This document shows positions 11,501-18,764 of a stretch of 64,000 bases of DNA, in pieces; positions within the stretch are counted from its first letter, which is position 1, and each line of letters begins with the position of its first letter. The stretch comes from Filimonas lacunae. GTDB lineage: Bacteria; Bacteroidota; Bacteroidia; Chitinophagales; Chitinophagaceae. The stretch lies in the NCBI RefSeq assembly GCF_002355595.1, contig NZ_AP017422.1, forward strand, positions 2,356,001 through 2,420,000, in the 5' to 3' direction. Both the position numbers and the translations under genes were made by a program. Under the pieces are notes generated by a model. It made no database searches. It saw only the letters and a list, made by a program, of their open reading frames with translations, and was not told the DNA's origin.

Positions 11501-14500
11501 GTGTTGCTGTATAAGTATACAGGGCAGCGGGATATTGTGATAGGCACTGTTACTTCCGGTAGAAATCATCCGGACCTGGATGAGCAGATTGGCTATTTTC
11601 TGGACACGGTTTGTTTGAGAAATACCATTGAGCCTGAAAAGAACCTGGTGCAATGGCTGCAGGTAGTGAAGCAACGTACGCTGGAGGCATTTGACCACCA
11701 GGCATACCCATTTGATTTGCTGGTGAACGATTTGCATGTACAACGTGAAATGAGCCGGAACCCGCTGTTTGATATCGCTATTGTACTGCAGAATTTTGAT
11801 GAAGATGAAAGTTCGCTTTTTAAAGGGCAGCTGAGCGAGTTACAGGTAAATACACTGCCGCTGGTAGTAGAGCATAGCCTTTTTGATATAGAACTGGAAT
11901 TTGCCGAACAGGAGGGGGCTTTATGGCTTTATCTGAACTATAACACAAACCTGTTTGAAGAACGCCGGATGCAAAACCTGGCCGGGCATATAGACCTGTT
12001 GCTGGAGCAACTGGAGCGCGATCCGGAAATGCCTGTAGGGAAGTTATCGTTGCTGACCGAGGCAGAACAGCAGGCTTATCATCAGCGGTTTACAGTAGAA
12101 GCGTATCCGCTGGAGCAAACTTATTTCCATTGTATGGAAAGGTTTGCGGTAGAAACGCCGGATAAAACCGCTGTTGTATACAACGACCGGAAGCTTAGTT
12201 ACGGCTCGCTGAATGCTTTGGTGAACCAGCTGGCCAGGGTACTGAACAGGCGTGCTGCCTTACGTTCTGAAGAGCTGGTAGGTGTTTTTATGCGTCGCAG
12301 TGAAATAATGGCCGCTGCTATTCTGGCCATATGGAAGTCGGGTGCAGCATATGTACCGCTGGAAAGAAAACTTCCCGATAACCGCATCATCAGCATATTA
12401 GAAGAGGCGGGTGTAAAGCATGTGGTAGCGGAAAGGGAATGTGTTACGGAGACTATTGCAGAAGCCATGAAAGATATATGTGTGTTTCACTACATAGATG
12501 AATTGTTAGAAGAAGCCAAGGTTGAACCAACGGATAATTACGTCGTGCCTATGGAGGTGGATGCGCTGGCCTTTGTACTGTTTACTTCGGGTTCTACCGG
12601 TAAGCCTAAGGGGGCCATGCTGGAGCACGCCGGTAAAATGAACCATGCTTACAATAGTGTGGAGGTTTTTAATATGAATGCGGATATGAAATTGATACAG
12701 AGTGCTTCGCATGGATTTGACATATCTGTATGGCAGTTTTTTAATGCATTCACTGCCGGAGGAACTACCGTCATTTATGAAGATGCACTGGTGAATGATC
12801 CAGAAGCCTTCCTTACAAGGTTGTTGCACGATAAGGCCACTCATTTGCTGCTGGTGCCTTCTTACCTGGCTTTATTGCTGGATATAATAGAAGCCGATCC
12901 TGCCCGGTATCCGCTTTCCTTGCAGTTTTTGGATAGTTGTGGAGAGATACTAAAGCCTTCGCTGGTGAAAAGATGGTTTGCATTATTTCCTCATATTCCT
13001 ATTGTAAATGATTACGGGCCTACGGAGGTATCGGATACTGTTACTTTTTACACTTTATATTCTGCTGAAGGTTTGAAGGAGAAAGTTCCTGTGGGTTACA
13101 CGTTGCACAACATGTGCAGCTATGTTACCGATGAAAACATGAACCTGGTTCCGGATGGTATTGCAGGTGAGTTGTGCCTGGCAGGAGTAGGTGTGGGGCG
13201 TGGGTATTTGAAAGATACTGAAAAAACTGCCGTGTCTTTTATGACAGATCCTTTTACAAACAGGCCGCAACGTTTATATAAATCGGGCGACCGTGCCATT
13301 TTTAACGAAAAAGGAATATTGGAATTAGGTGGCAGGAAAGATCACCAGGTAAAAGTAAATGGGCACCGCATTGAATTGGGCGAGATAGAAGCACGTATTA
13401 CCCAGCTATCTTCTGTGAAAGGAGCTGTGGTGCTGGATAAAGAAGACGAAGCTGGTAAAAAATACCTGGCTGCTTATGTGGTGCCGCAGGAAATGTCTGA
13501 AGTTTCTTACAGTGAAATTAAAGAAGCTATTGCACGTGAGCTGCCTGGCTATATGGTGCCACACCGGTATCATTTTATGGAAGCGATCCCTGTTACGGTG
13601 AACGGGAAAGCCGATAGGCGTGCGTTGGGGGCTATTGCGCTGCAGCAGCAAGAAGCAGGAGAGGCAGAAGCGCCTGCTACACGCGAGCAGGAAGTGCTGG
13701 CTACTGCCTGGCAACAGGTTTTTCAAAAGCCGGTAGTGCATTTGAATGAAAATTTTTACCAGGCTGGTGGTGATTCTATTACTGCCATACAACTGGCTTC
13801 TCATATTTCCCGACAAGGATACAAGGCAGAAATAAGAGATATTATGCGCTATCCTTCTATTAAAGAACTGGCTCCTTACCTGCGGCCTGTAACACAGTTG
13901 GCCTGGCAGGAACCGGTTATTGGGCAGGTTCCGCTAACCTCTGTTCAGAAAGATTTTTTTGCTTCGGATAAGGCTAATAAAAATCATTATCATCAGTCTG
14001 CATTGTTATACGCTGCTGCCGGGCTAAAACCCGCTGCTATTGCTGCGGTGTGGCATAAGTTGCAGGAGTGGCATGATGCGCTTCGTATCACCTTTACTTT
14101 GAAAGACGGGGAGGTAACTCAATATAACCGCCCTGAAACGGAGTGGGCATCTGTAGAATGGTTTGAGGTGTCTGCAGAAACAGAAGTAATGGCTTTTATG
14201 GAAGAGAAAGCGTTGGAACTGGCTGCTGCTATCCGGTTAACAGAAGGCTCTTTGGCCAGGGTGGCTGTTTTTAATACTGCCCAAGGTGCCTATTTGCTGT
14301 TGATTATCCATCACCTGGTAATTGATGGTGTTTCGTGGAGGATACTGCTGGAAGATGTAACTGTTTTATACGAACAGGCGTTGAAAGAAGAGCCTCTGGT
14401 GCTTCCTGCTAAAACAGATGGGTTTAAACGATGGAGCGAGCAGCTACAGGTATACGCTTCGGGAGAAGTGCTGGCTGCGGAAACGGAGTACTGGAAAAAG

Positions 14501-15301
14501 GTGTATGCAGGTATCTGCGAACTTACTTTGGATTATGAGAACGCGCAGCCTGGCAGCATTAACAGCCTGCGGCATTACAGGGTGGCGTTAACGGAAGAAG
14601 ATACACGCTTGTTGTTAACAGTGGCTCCCCAGGCTTTTAATACAGATATGAACGATTTGTTGTTAGCTGCATTAACGCTTGCTACGCAACAACAGTTTGC
14701 TGTTGGCGCCGTAAGTGTAATGCTGGAGAGCCATGGCAGGGCAGAGTTAGAGCCAGGTTTGTCTGTAGACAGAACCCTGGGATGGTTTACCAGTGTTTAC
14801 CCCGTAGTGTTATCGGTAGATGTGAATCAGGATACGGGCAGACAGATACGTATTGTGAAAGAACTGTTGCACCAGGTGCCCCATAAAGGAATTGGATATG
14901 GGCTGTTAAAGCATTTGCCTGATGGTGAACTGAAAGAGCGGGTACGTCCTTCTATTCTGTTCAACTACCTGGGACAAACAGACGAAGCTACTGCCGGCAA
15001 TGCTTTTGAGTGGCTGGGGCATATGCCGGGCTGCGAAGAGGATGTCGATAATCAGGGCGAATACCCTGTAGAAATAACCGGTATCGTAAACAAGGGACGA
15101 TTATCGCTAACTGCATTTTACTACCCGTCTATGTTTACCGATGCTACTCTCCAACAATGGATGAATGCTTATGTGTTGTATCTGCAACAACTCATCCATT
15201 ACTGTGCTGCACAATCGGGCACCCGGCTTACGCCCAGTGATTTTGCCTACACCAGCCTTTCGCTGGAAGAATTAGAAGATTTGAATAACCTCTTAAGCTG
15301 A
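5504..15301 (+). CDS. NRPS1: FAAL-loaded lipopeptide synthetase, FAAL-T-C-A-T-C-A-T-E
   Basis: 3265 residues. Residues about 10-570 are a fatty-acyl-AMP-ligase-type domain: SSGSTGTPKG, IPLTHDLGMI, YGLAEASVGVSG and the FAAL-like GREKNMIILQGQNYYSHDIE. It should activate a fatty acid and load the first carrier (GGNS, S611). Module 1 is C (from 665; HHIIGDG at H795-G801), A (about 1125-1640) and T (S1684). Module 2 is C (1741-2170), A (2205-2710), T with the GGDS motif typical before epimerases (S2758), and E (2800-3240; HHLVIDG, FNYLGQ). Hand-read A codes are DIWEVTADDK (A1, cationic, Dab-like) and DIWLDCDDTK (A2, unrecognised, Asp-rich; Dap is my guess). The C-terminus (TPSDFAYTSLSLEELEDL) resembles a COM donor for NRPS2. 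Product: acyl-Dab-D-X on the last carrier. First gene of the operon. Confidence 0.95.
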   Translation: MILHTSGLHGAKDMLCLPDILLYPKQKDNGIYFIVNGNEYSFVSYAHLLHKALVLLNGFYHAGVVAGDEMILVEEDSEGLLVAFWACILGKIVPVPVSAGVKDGHKLKLYSIWNELRRPYIYTRQAYLDKWVLYAAENGLEFRHYKPEHRFYHSQDECVLAPVNIADLPEVSPSDLAFIQYSSGSTGTPKGVMLSHANLICNLSDITERTQIKQQDEVLSWIPLTHDLGMIAFHLSSSYAGCNQYIMPTALFIRRPLLWMELADKFKATISYSPNFGYQYFLDALSRSDQFNWNLASLRTIVNGAEPILADVCRRFTYTLAVYGLPEHVISPSYGLAEASVGVSGYLPGVPLKEYFIPRPALQRYRSLGELRTTAQPGDVSFICVGTGSEQCHFRICGEQDEVLPPATIGHVQIKGGNVTSGYYNSSLNADLFTEDGWLRTGDLGFVNEWYELVITGREKNMIILQGQNYYSHDIEKLLFGIDDISLGKVVACADAGKGNEKELFIVFVLYKKPLSKFVEVIKAINARLTEQLGLAPDMIIPVKEIPKTTSGKVQHHELIDGYRRGYFADELAELGTLYDTRSRLTELWKSVFRNEEVAPSVDFFAAGGNSMLAIQLLSQIAIHFNRHITVKQLFENASVDKLEKLLLQPDEGGWMSKIPAATVRPYYPLSHQQLRVWTMEQVAGTGTMHHIYKAFRFNTVLLNTHWLQEAVHRLVKRHEVLRTLIGEWDGEPGQTVLPAEKLRFFFRHAVEEGRMEAEVLSTIRAPFNLEEESAFAVHLFVDNNGNGVLLFLMHHIIGDGWSAQVILSDLQHIYNALASDSEDQLPLLKLHYKDYASWQRNAVQEQMYAQQQQLFWQQQLQQLPPRLQLPSLPVGKEQVGYAGRSVKHVLPASLAHQIIQVAGQQQVSVFTVLLAITKVLFYKYSGLDDILVGTTVSGRNNAELQHQVGLYINTVPLRTRLQVMEGFLPLLHSLRDTLTGILDHQEYPFDMILEALQEQAGANVQQPLFDVLVEFQAFDHEAAEVVLHNATLSPWEIHNGTALAHLDMEFVQSGDVLFIRCGYNTAVYSEEHIARMLAAFEQLAGGLLNAPANSLSSFSVMTKADHLWLEEMNNSAKSFPLHQPADLLLEAVVRQYADKTALVSGGRTVSYRQLDNTATILCDLLTTIGQVAGYQVTGILMDRSVELVAAIYGGWKAGWAYVPLHPDLPGERMDFMVQDAAVSVLVTEGKYLYLAEEMVKRGVVKHVIVSYTPGVFSWHTTVPATVMVTRAALPANRREELAYIIYTSGSTGKPKGAMVEQQGMVNHLFAKIDLLGLNDNSVVAQNASQSFDISVWQFFAALLVGGTVVVYDQEVILDVPAFISRLEQDKVTVLEVVPSYLSVMLDEMELQPGQSYLCRLLWLVVTGETVKQRLLARWFLLFRVPVVNAYGPTEVSDDITHFVMHQAPEQLIVPIGRVVPNLKIYIVDAGGGLCPRGVSGEIWVSGVGVGKGYINNPVKTQDVFIVDPFCGQPDVRLYKTGDIGRYLPDGNIEFLGRIDQQVKIRGNRIELEEIEAHLVQFPDVKEAAVLVKENGGEQALAAFITWAGATAADIPAIRGWLSRILPEYMIPEQWLVLEHLPLNANGKTDRQQLAALTPAGITNGQVIAPQTATEKVLADIWKQLLQKETVGVNSHFFLTGGQSLKATQLVSQVYRLLKTKISVKNVFEYPELGSLAAYIDRTEHQQFVPIHPVVKNEAGYYPASNAQRRLWLIDQMEDELVAYNSYAAFELNGNLNIPALRNAIEQVVDKYEILRTTFEVADGVLMQRVHGSGDLPVQLEVVDGTNGTYNRETITALLQKRAYAAMDLQNGPLFQATVYLLPDDTSYFFCVMHHIICDGWSNNLLIREVFRNYHAFGQQPEKQHNSTVLPVQYKDFAFWQQQQLVSDEYAAHKQYWQQVFEEEVPVLAMPYSKERPAVKTYKGQTIRHCFSAQKLALLNRLAQKADASLFMVLNALVNVLLYKYTGQRDIVIGTVTSGRNHPDLDEQIGYFLDTVCLRNTIEPEKNLVQWLQVVKQRTLEAFDHQAYPFDLLVNDLHVQREMSRNPLFDIAIVLQNFDEDESSLFKGQLSELQVNTLPLVVEHSLFDIELEFAEQEGALWLYLNYNTNLFEERRMQNLAGHIDLLLEQLERDPEMPVGKLSLLTEAEQQAYHQRFTVEAYPLEQTYFHCMERFAVETPDKTAVVYNDRKLSYGSLNALVNQLARVLNRRAALRSEELVGVFMRRSEIMAAAILAIWKSGAAYVPLERKLPDNRIISILEEAGVKHVVAERECVTETIAEAMKDICVFHYIDELLEEAKVEPTDNYVVPMEVDALAFVLFTSGSTGKPKGAMLEHAGKMNHAYNSVEVFNMNADMKLIQSASHGFDISVWQFFNAFTAGGTTVIYEDALVNDPEAFLTRLLHDKATHLLLVPSYLALLLDIIEADPARYPLSLQFLDSCGEILKPSLVKRWFALFPHIPIVNDYGPTEVSDTVTFYTLYSAEGLKEKVPVGYTLHNMCSYVTDENMNLVPDGIAGELCLAGVGVGRGYLKDTEKTAVSFMTDPFTNRPQRLYKSGDRAIFNEKGILELGGRKDHQVKVNGHRIELGEIEARITQLSSVKGAVVLDKEDEAGKKYLAAYVVPQEMSEVSYSEIKEAIARELPGYMVPHRYHFMEAIPVTVNGKADRRALGAIALQQQEAGEAEAPATREQEVLATAWQQVFQKPVVHLNENFYQAGGDSITAIQLASHISRQGYKAEIRDIMRYPSIKELAPYLRPVTQLAWQEPVIGQVPLTSVQKDFFASDKANKNHYHQSALLYAAAGLKPAAIAAVWHKLQEWHDALRITFTLKDGEVTQYNRPETEWASVEWFEVSAETEVMAFMEEKALELAAAIRLTEGSLARVAVFNTAQGAYLLLIIHHLVIDGVSWRILLEDVTVLYEQALKEEPLVLPAKTDGFKRWSEQLQVYASGEVLAAETEYWKKVYAGICELTLDYENAQPGSINSLRHYRVALTEEDTRLLLTVAPQAFNTDMNDLLLAALTLATQQQFAVGAVSVMLESHGRAELEPGLSVDRTLGWFTSVYPVVLSVDVNQDTGRQIRIVKELLHQVPHKGIGYGLLKHLPDGELKERVRPSILFNYLGQTDEATAGNAFEWLGHMPGCEEDVDNQGEYPVEITGIVNKGRLSLTAFYYPSMFTDATLQQWMNAYVLYLQQLIHYCAAQSGTRLTPSDFAYTSLSLEELEDLNNLLS

Positions 15302-15331
15302 TACTGAAAAAAATACCAAAGCTCAAAACAT

Positions 15332-16735
15332 ATGCATAAATTTTCGCATTTTCACTTATGTGAACACCCTCTGATTGTCAGTGATGAAATCCCGGGTGTC
15401 CAATCCCGCCGTTTGCTGGACCTGCAAACGAAGCTGGAAGGCAGTATCGTTTCTTATCCACGAAATATTCCTATAGCTATTAAAAGGGCTAAAGGTGCCA
15501 TTATAGAAGATGTAGATGGCAACTATTATCTTGATTTTTTTGCTGGTGCCGGTGTAGTTAACCTCGGACATTGTAATGAAGAAGTATTGGCCTATGCTGA
15601 AAAGCAACAGAAAGAGCTGATTCATGCACTGGATTTTCCTACTGAAAATAAACTGAATGCTATTCAGAAGATACTGGCGCATTTGCCGGTGACGTTGCGC
15701 GATGAGTATAAAGTTAGTTTTGTAGGGCCCACCGGATCGGATGCTATTGAAGCGGCTATTAAGCTGGCTAAAATTAAAACACGCCGCGATACAGTTATTG
15801 CTTTTTCAGGCGGCTATCATGGCATGAGCGCTACTGCACTGGCATTAACCTCCGATACGGGATTCAGGCAGGGAATATCTTCCCTGGTGCCCAATATTCA
15901 TTTTGTTCCTTATCCCTACTGTTACCGCTGTGTGTTTAAGAAAAATCCGGATAACTGTGCTTTGGATTGCCTGGGCTATTTGAAAATGGTGCTGGAAGAC
16001 GGGCATTCAGGTATTCCTAAACCAGCTGCTATTATCCTGGAGCCTGTACAGGGCGAAGGGGGTAACATAAAACCGAAAGCGGGTTACCTGGAAGCTTTAG
16101 TGGAACTGGCGCATAAGCATGATGTGCTGGTGATTTTTGACGAAGTACAGTCGGGCTTTTTCCGTTCCGGAGAGTTTTTATCTTTTATGCATGGTAAGGC
16201 CATCCCGGATATCATTACCGTATCCAAAGGCCTGGGGGGCGTGGGGTTTCCGGTAGCCGGCATTATTTATAAACGTGACATCGAAGCCTGGGGGCCTGCT
16301 GCGCATATTGGCACTTTCCGGGGCAACCAGGTAAGCCTGGCAGCAGCGAACGGCGCTTTTGACTTTGTAGATAAATACGATTTGAACGAGCATACACAGG
16401 CGATGAGCAAACTGTTATTTGCAGGGCTTGATAAACTCAAAGCTGTTTCCCCGCTTATTGGGGAGGTGCGTGGAGAGGGACTTATGATAGGAATTGAATT
16501 TGTGAAGAGCAGGGAGAGCCGTGAGCCGGATGCCAGATCGGTAAAAGAGTTTAGAAAGAACTGTTTACATAGAGGGTTAATATTTGAAGTGGGAGGCCAT
16601 TTCAATAATGTGGTAAGATTGGTGCCTCCTTTAATTATCACGCCTGCTATCATTGCTGCTGCTTTAGAAATTATGGAAGATTCGCTGGCGGCTATGAAAA
16701 ACAACTTAACCGAAATTTTACTTCATCATCAATAA
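15332..16735 (+). CDS. Class III aminotransferase, diaminobutyrate--2-oxoglutarate type
   Basis: The 467-residue PLP enzyme has the fold-type I aminotransferase layout: GPTGSDAIEAAIKLA, GGYHGMSATALALT, IFDEVQSGFFRSGEF and the PLP lysine K299 in VSKGLGG. Length and the N-terminal segment (YPRNIPIAIKRAKGA, DFFAGAGVVNLGH) fit the 2,4-diaminobutyrate aminotransferase group (Dat/EctB type). This group makes L-Dab from aspartate semialdehyde and glutamate. It starts 30 bp after NRPS1 and 11 bp before the SbnA-like gene, so it most likely supplies Dab for the NRPS A domains with code DIWExTADD. Ornithine-type specificity cannot be excluded from sequence alone. Confidence 0.85.
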   Translation: MHKFSHFHLCEHPLIVSDEIPGVQSRRLLDLQTKLEGSIVSYPRNIPIAIKRAKGAIIEDVDGNYYLDFFAGAGVVNLGHCNEEVLAYAEKQQKELIHALDFPTENKLNAIQKILAHLPVTLRDEYKVSFVGPTGSDAIEAAIKLAKIKTRRDTVIAFSGGYHGMSATALALTSDTGFRQGISSLVPNIHFVPYPYCYRCVFKKNPDNCALDCLGYLKMVLEDGHSGIPKPAAIILEPVQGEGGNIKPKAGYLEALVELAHKHDVLVIFDEVQSGFFRSGEFLSFMHGKAIPDIITVSKGLGGVGFPVAGIIYKRDIEAWGPAAHIGTFRGNQVSLAAANGAFDFVDKYDLNEHTQAMSKLLFAGLDKLKAVSPLIGEVRGEGLMIGIEFVKSRESREPDARSVKEFRKNCLHRGLIFEVGGHFNNVVRLVPPLIITPAIIAAALEIMEDSLAAMKNNLTEILLHHQ

Positions 16736-16746
16736 TATAGATTCCT

Positions 16747-17757
16747 ATGTTAGACGCGTTATTACACCTGGAGCCTTTGATTGGGAATACTCCCGTTAAA
16801 TCTCTCCGCTTCGATTGCCGCCTTTCTATTAAACTGGAGCATGTTAACTATAGCGGAAGTATTAAAGACAGGGCTGCTTACAGCATTCTGCTGAATGCTA
16901 TCAAAAGAAATGAAATTAATAAAGATACCTTGATTGTAGAGTCCAGTTCCGGCAATTTTGCCATTGCGCTGGCCATGATTTGCAAGCAGATAGGGCTGAA
17001 ATTTATCCCGGTTATTGATCCGAATATTAATCAGGAAAATGAAACAGTGCTTCGCATGCTGGTAGAGGAAGTGATAAAGGTGGATAAGCCGGATCATACC
17101 AATGGTTACCTGCTTACCCGTATTGAAGCGGTGCAGGAATTGCGCAGGAAGCATCCTAACAGTTTCTGGACTAATCAGTATGAAAATCCCGATAACTACC
17201 TGGGTTATTATAATACCATGGGCCTTGAAATATGTAATCAATTTTCGCAGCTGGATTATGTGTTTATAGCAGTAAGCTCCTGTGGCACCATCACGGGTAT
17301 TTCTAAAAGACTGAAAGAGCATTTCCCCCATATTAAAGTGGTAGCGGTAGATGTGGAAGGGTCGTTACTGTTTTCTGAAAAACCACGTAAACGATTTGTA
17401 TCGGGCATTGGAGCCAGTAAAAAATCGGCATTGGTATCTATTGCCAGTATTGATGATGTGGTGCATGTAACGCATGGGGAAATTATTATAGGATGCCGGG
17501 CTTTGTTGTCTGAACAAGGCATATTAAGTGGTGCGTCTACCGGCGCAGTATACCAGGCTATAAAAAAATATGCTTTACTGCATGGGATAGAGCCGGAAGC
17601 GCAGGTATTATTTTTCTCTACCGATAAAGGTAATTCGTATCTGAGCAATGTATATAACGAAGCCTGGGTGCAAAATGTACTTTATCATACCACAGAACAA
17701 GTGCCGGTAGTGCTTTCCGAAACACCACTGGTACTAAACGGAACCTCTTTATCCTAA
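16747..17757 (+). CDS. sbnA: SbnA-like PLP enzyme for L-2,3-diaminopropionate synthesis
   Basis: 336-residue fold-type II PLP protein of the cysteine-synthase family. The N-terminal LIGNTPV motif, the PLP lysine K40 in SGSIKDRAAY, the phosphate/PLP loop ESSSGNFAIALA and SCGTITGISKRL all agree with SbnA. In staphyloferrin B synthesis that enzyme joins O-phospho-L-serine and L-glutamate to give N-(1-amino-1-carboxy-2-ethyl)-glutamate. The next gene encodes the SbnB partner, as in other Dap-forming operons. This pairing separates it from housekeeping cysteine synthase. It should feed free L-Dap to the NRPS. Confidence 0.88.
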   Translation: MLDALLHLEPLIGNTPVKSLRFDCRLSIKLEHVNYSGSIKDRAAYSILLNAIKRNEINKDTLIVESSSGNFAIALAMICKQIGLKFIPVIDPNINQENETVLRMLVEEVIKVDKPDHTNGYLLTRIEAVQELRRKHPNSFWTNQYENPDNYLGYYNTMGLEICNQFSQLDYVFIAVSSCGTITGISKRLKEHFPHIKVVAVDVEGSLLFSEKPRKRFVSGIGASKKSALVSIASIDDVVHVTHGEIIIGCRALLSEQGILSGASTGAVYQAIKKYALLHGIEPEAQVLFFSTDKGNSYLSNVYNEAWVQNVLYHTTEQVPVVLSETPLVLNGTSLS

Positions 17758-17769
17758 TTATGTATTTAT

Positions 17770-18738
17770 ATGCTTTATCTGAACACAAGTGATATTCAAC
17801 AATTGCCGTTGCAGTGGTCTGAAGTGGTAAGCTGTATTGAAAGTGCGGTGCAAACGATGCCTGCTACTGATTACGCCCAGCCTGTGAAGCCTTATCTGCG
17901 GTATAATAATTTAACCAACCGCATTATTGCCATGCCTGCTTATGTAGGTGGAAATATCGGCTTTTCTGGAATTAAATGGATAGCCAGTTTTCCGGATAAT
18001 ACCAGGCAGGGTATTCCCAGGGCGCATTCGGTAACTGTATTGAATGAAGCGGATACAGGTATTCCCTGTTGCATTATCAATAGTGCGGTTACCAGTGGCA
18101 TACGCACTGCAGGTGTATCTGCTTTTGTATTGTCTAAATTTCTGACATACAGACAGCGCAGCGGTTTAATTGCAGGTATTACGGGTTTTGGACCTATTGG
18201 GCAATTGCATTTGAAAATGCTGCTTTCGTTATTTGGTAACAACATCAGTGCGGTGCGCATTTTTGATCTGAAGCCTATAGAGGAAGCATTGCTGAAAGAG
18301 TGGCCTGATGGCAAGGTTACCCAGGTATCTTCCTGGGAAGAAGCATATATGGATGCCGATGTTTTTATTACCTGTACGGTTTCCAGCAACCGGTATATTA
18401 ATAAGCCGCCTAAAAAAGGATCGGTTCATCTGAACGTGTCATTGCGCGATTATGAGCCGGATTTTGTGCACCACGCAGATATGATTATTGTAGATGACTG
18501 GGAGGAAGTGTGCCGGGAAAACACGGATATAGAAAAAATGCACCAGGATAAACAATTGCAGAAACAGGATACGGTAAACCTGGGTGCATTGCTCAATAAT
18601 TCAGTATGGAGTAGGCTTTCCGATGATGCAGTGGTGATGTTTAACCCTATGGGTATGGCCATATTTGATGTGGCTGTGGCTTCTTATTATTATCGCCGGT
18701 CTATAGCAGAAAGTGCGGGAACTCTGCTTAATTATTAG
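17770..18738 (+). CDS. sbnB: SbnB-like dehydrogenase completing L-Dap synthesis
   Basis: 322-residue protein of the ornithine cyclodeaminase/mu-crystallin family. It carries the substrate-binding region (KWIASFPDNTRQGIPRAHS), TSGIRTAGVSAFVL, and a Rossmann segment GITGFGPIGQLHLKML for NAD. SbnB oxidatively hydrolyses the SbnA product into L-2,3-diaminopropionate, 2-oxoglutarate and NADH. It lies 12 bp after the SbnA-like gene and 26 bp before NRPS2. Together with SbnA it argues that at least one NRPS module uses Dap. Confidence 0.88.
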   Translation: MLYLNTSDIQQLPLQWSEVVSCIESAVQTMPATDYAQPVKPYLRYNNLTNRIIAMPAYVGGNIGFSGIKWIASFPDNTRQGIPRAHSVTVLNEADTGIPCCIINSAVTSGIRTAGVSAFVLSKFLTYRQRSGLIAGITGFGPIGQLHLKMLLSLFGNNISAVRIFDLKPIEEALLKEWPDGKVTQVSSWEEAYMDADVFITCTVSSNRYINKPPKKGSVHLNVSLRDYEPDFVHHADMIIVDDWEEVCRENTDIEKMHQDKQLQKQDTVNLGALLNNSVWSRLSDDAVVMFNPMGMAIFDVAVASYYYRRSIAESAGTLLNY

Positions 18739-18764
18739 TTATTGTTAAATCAGCGGCCTGAGTC

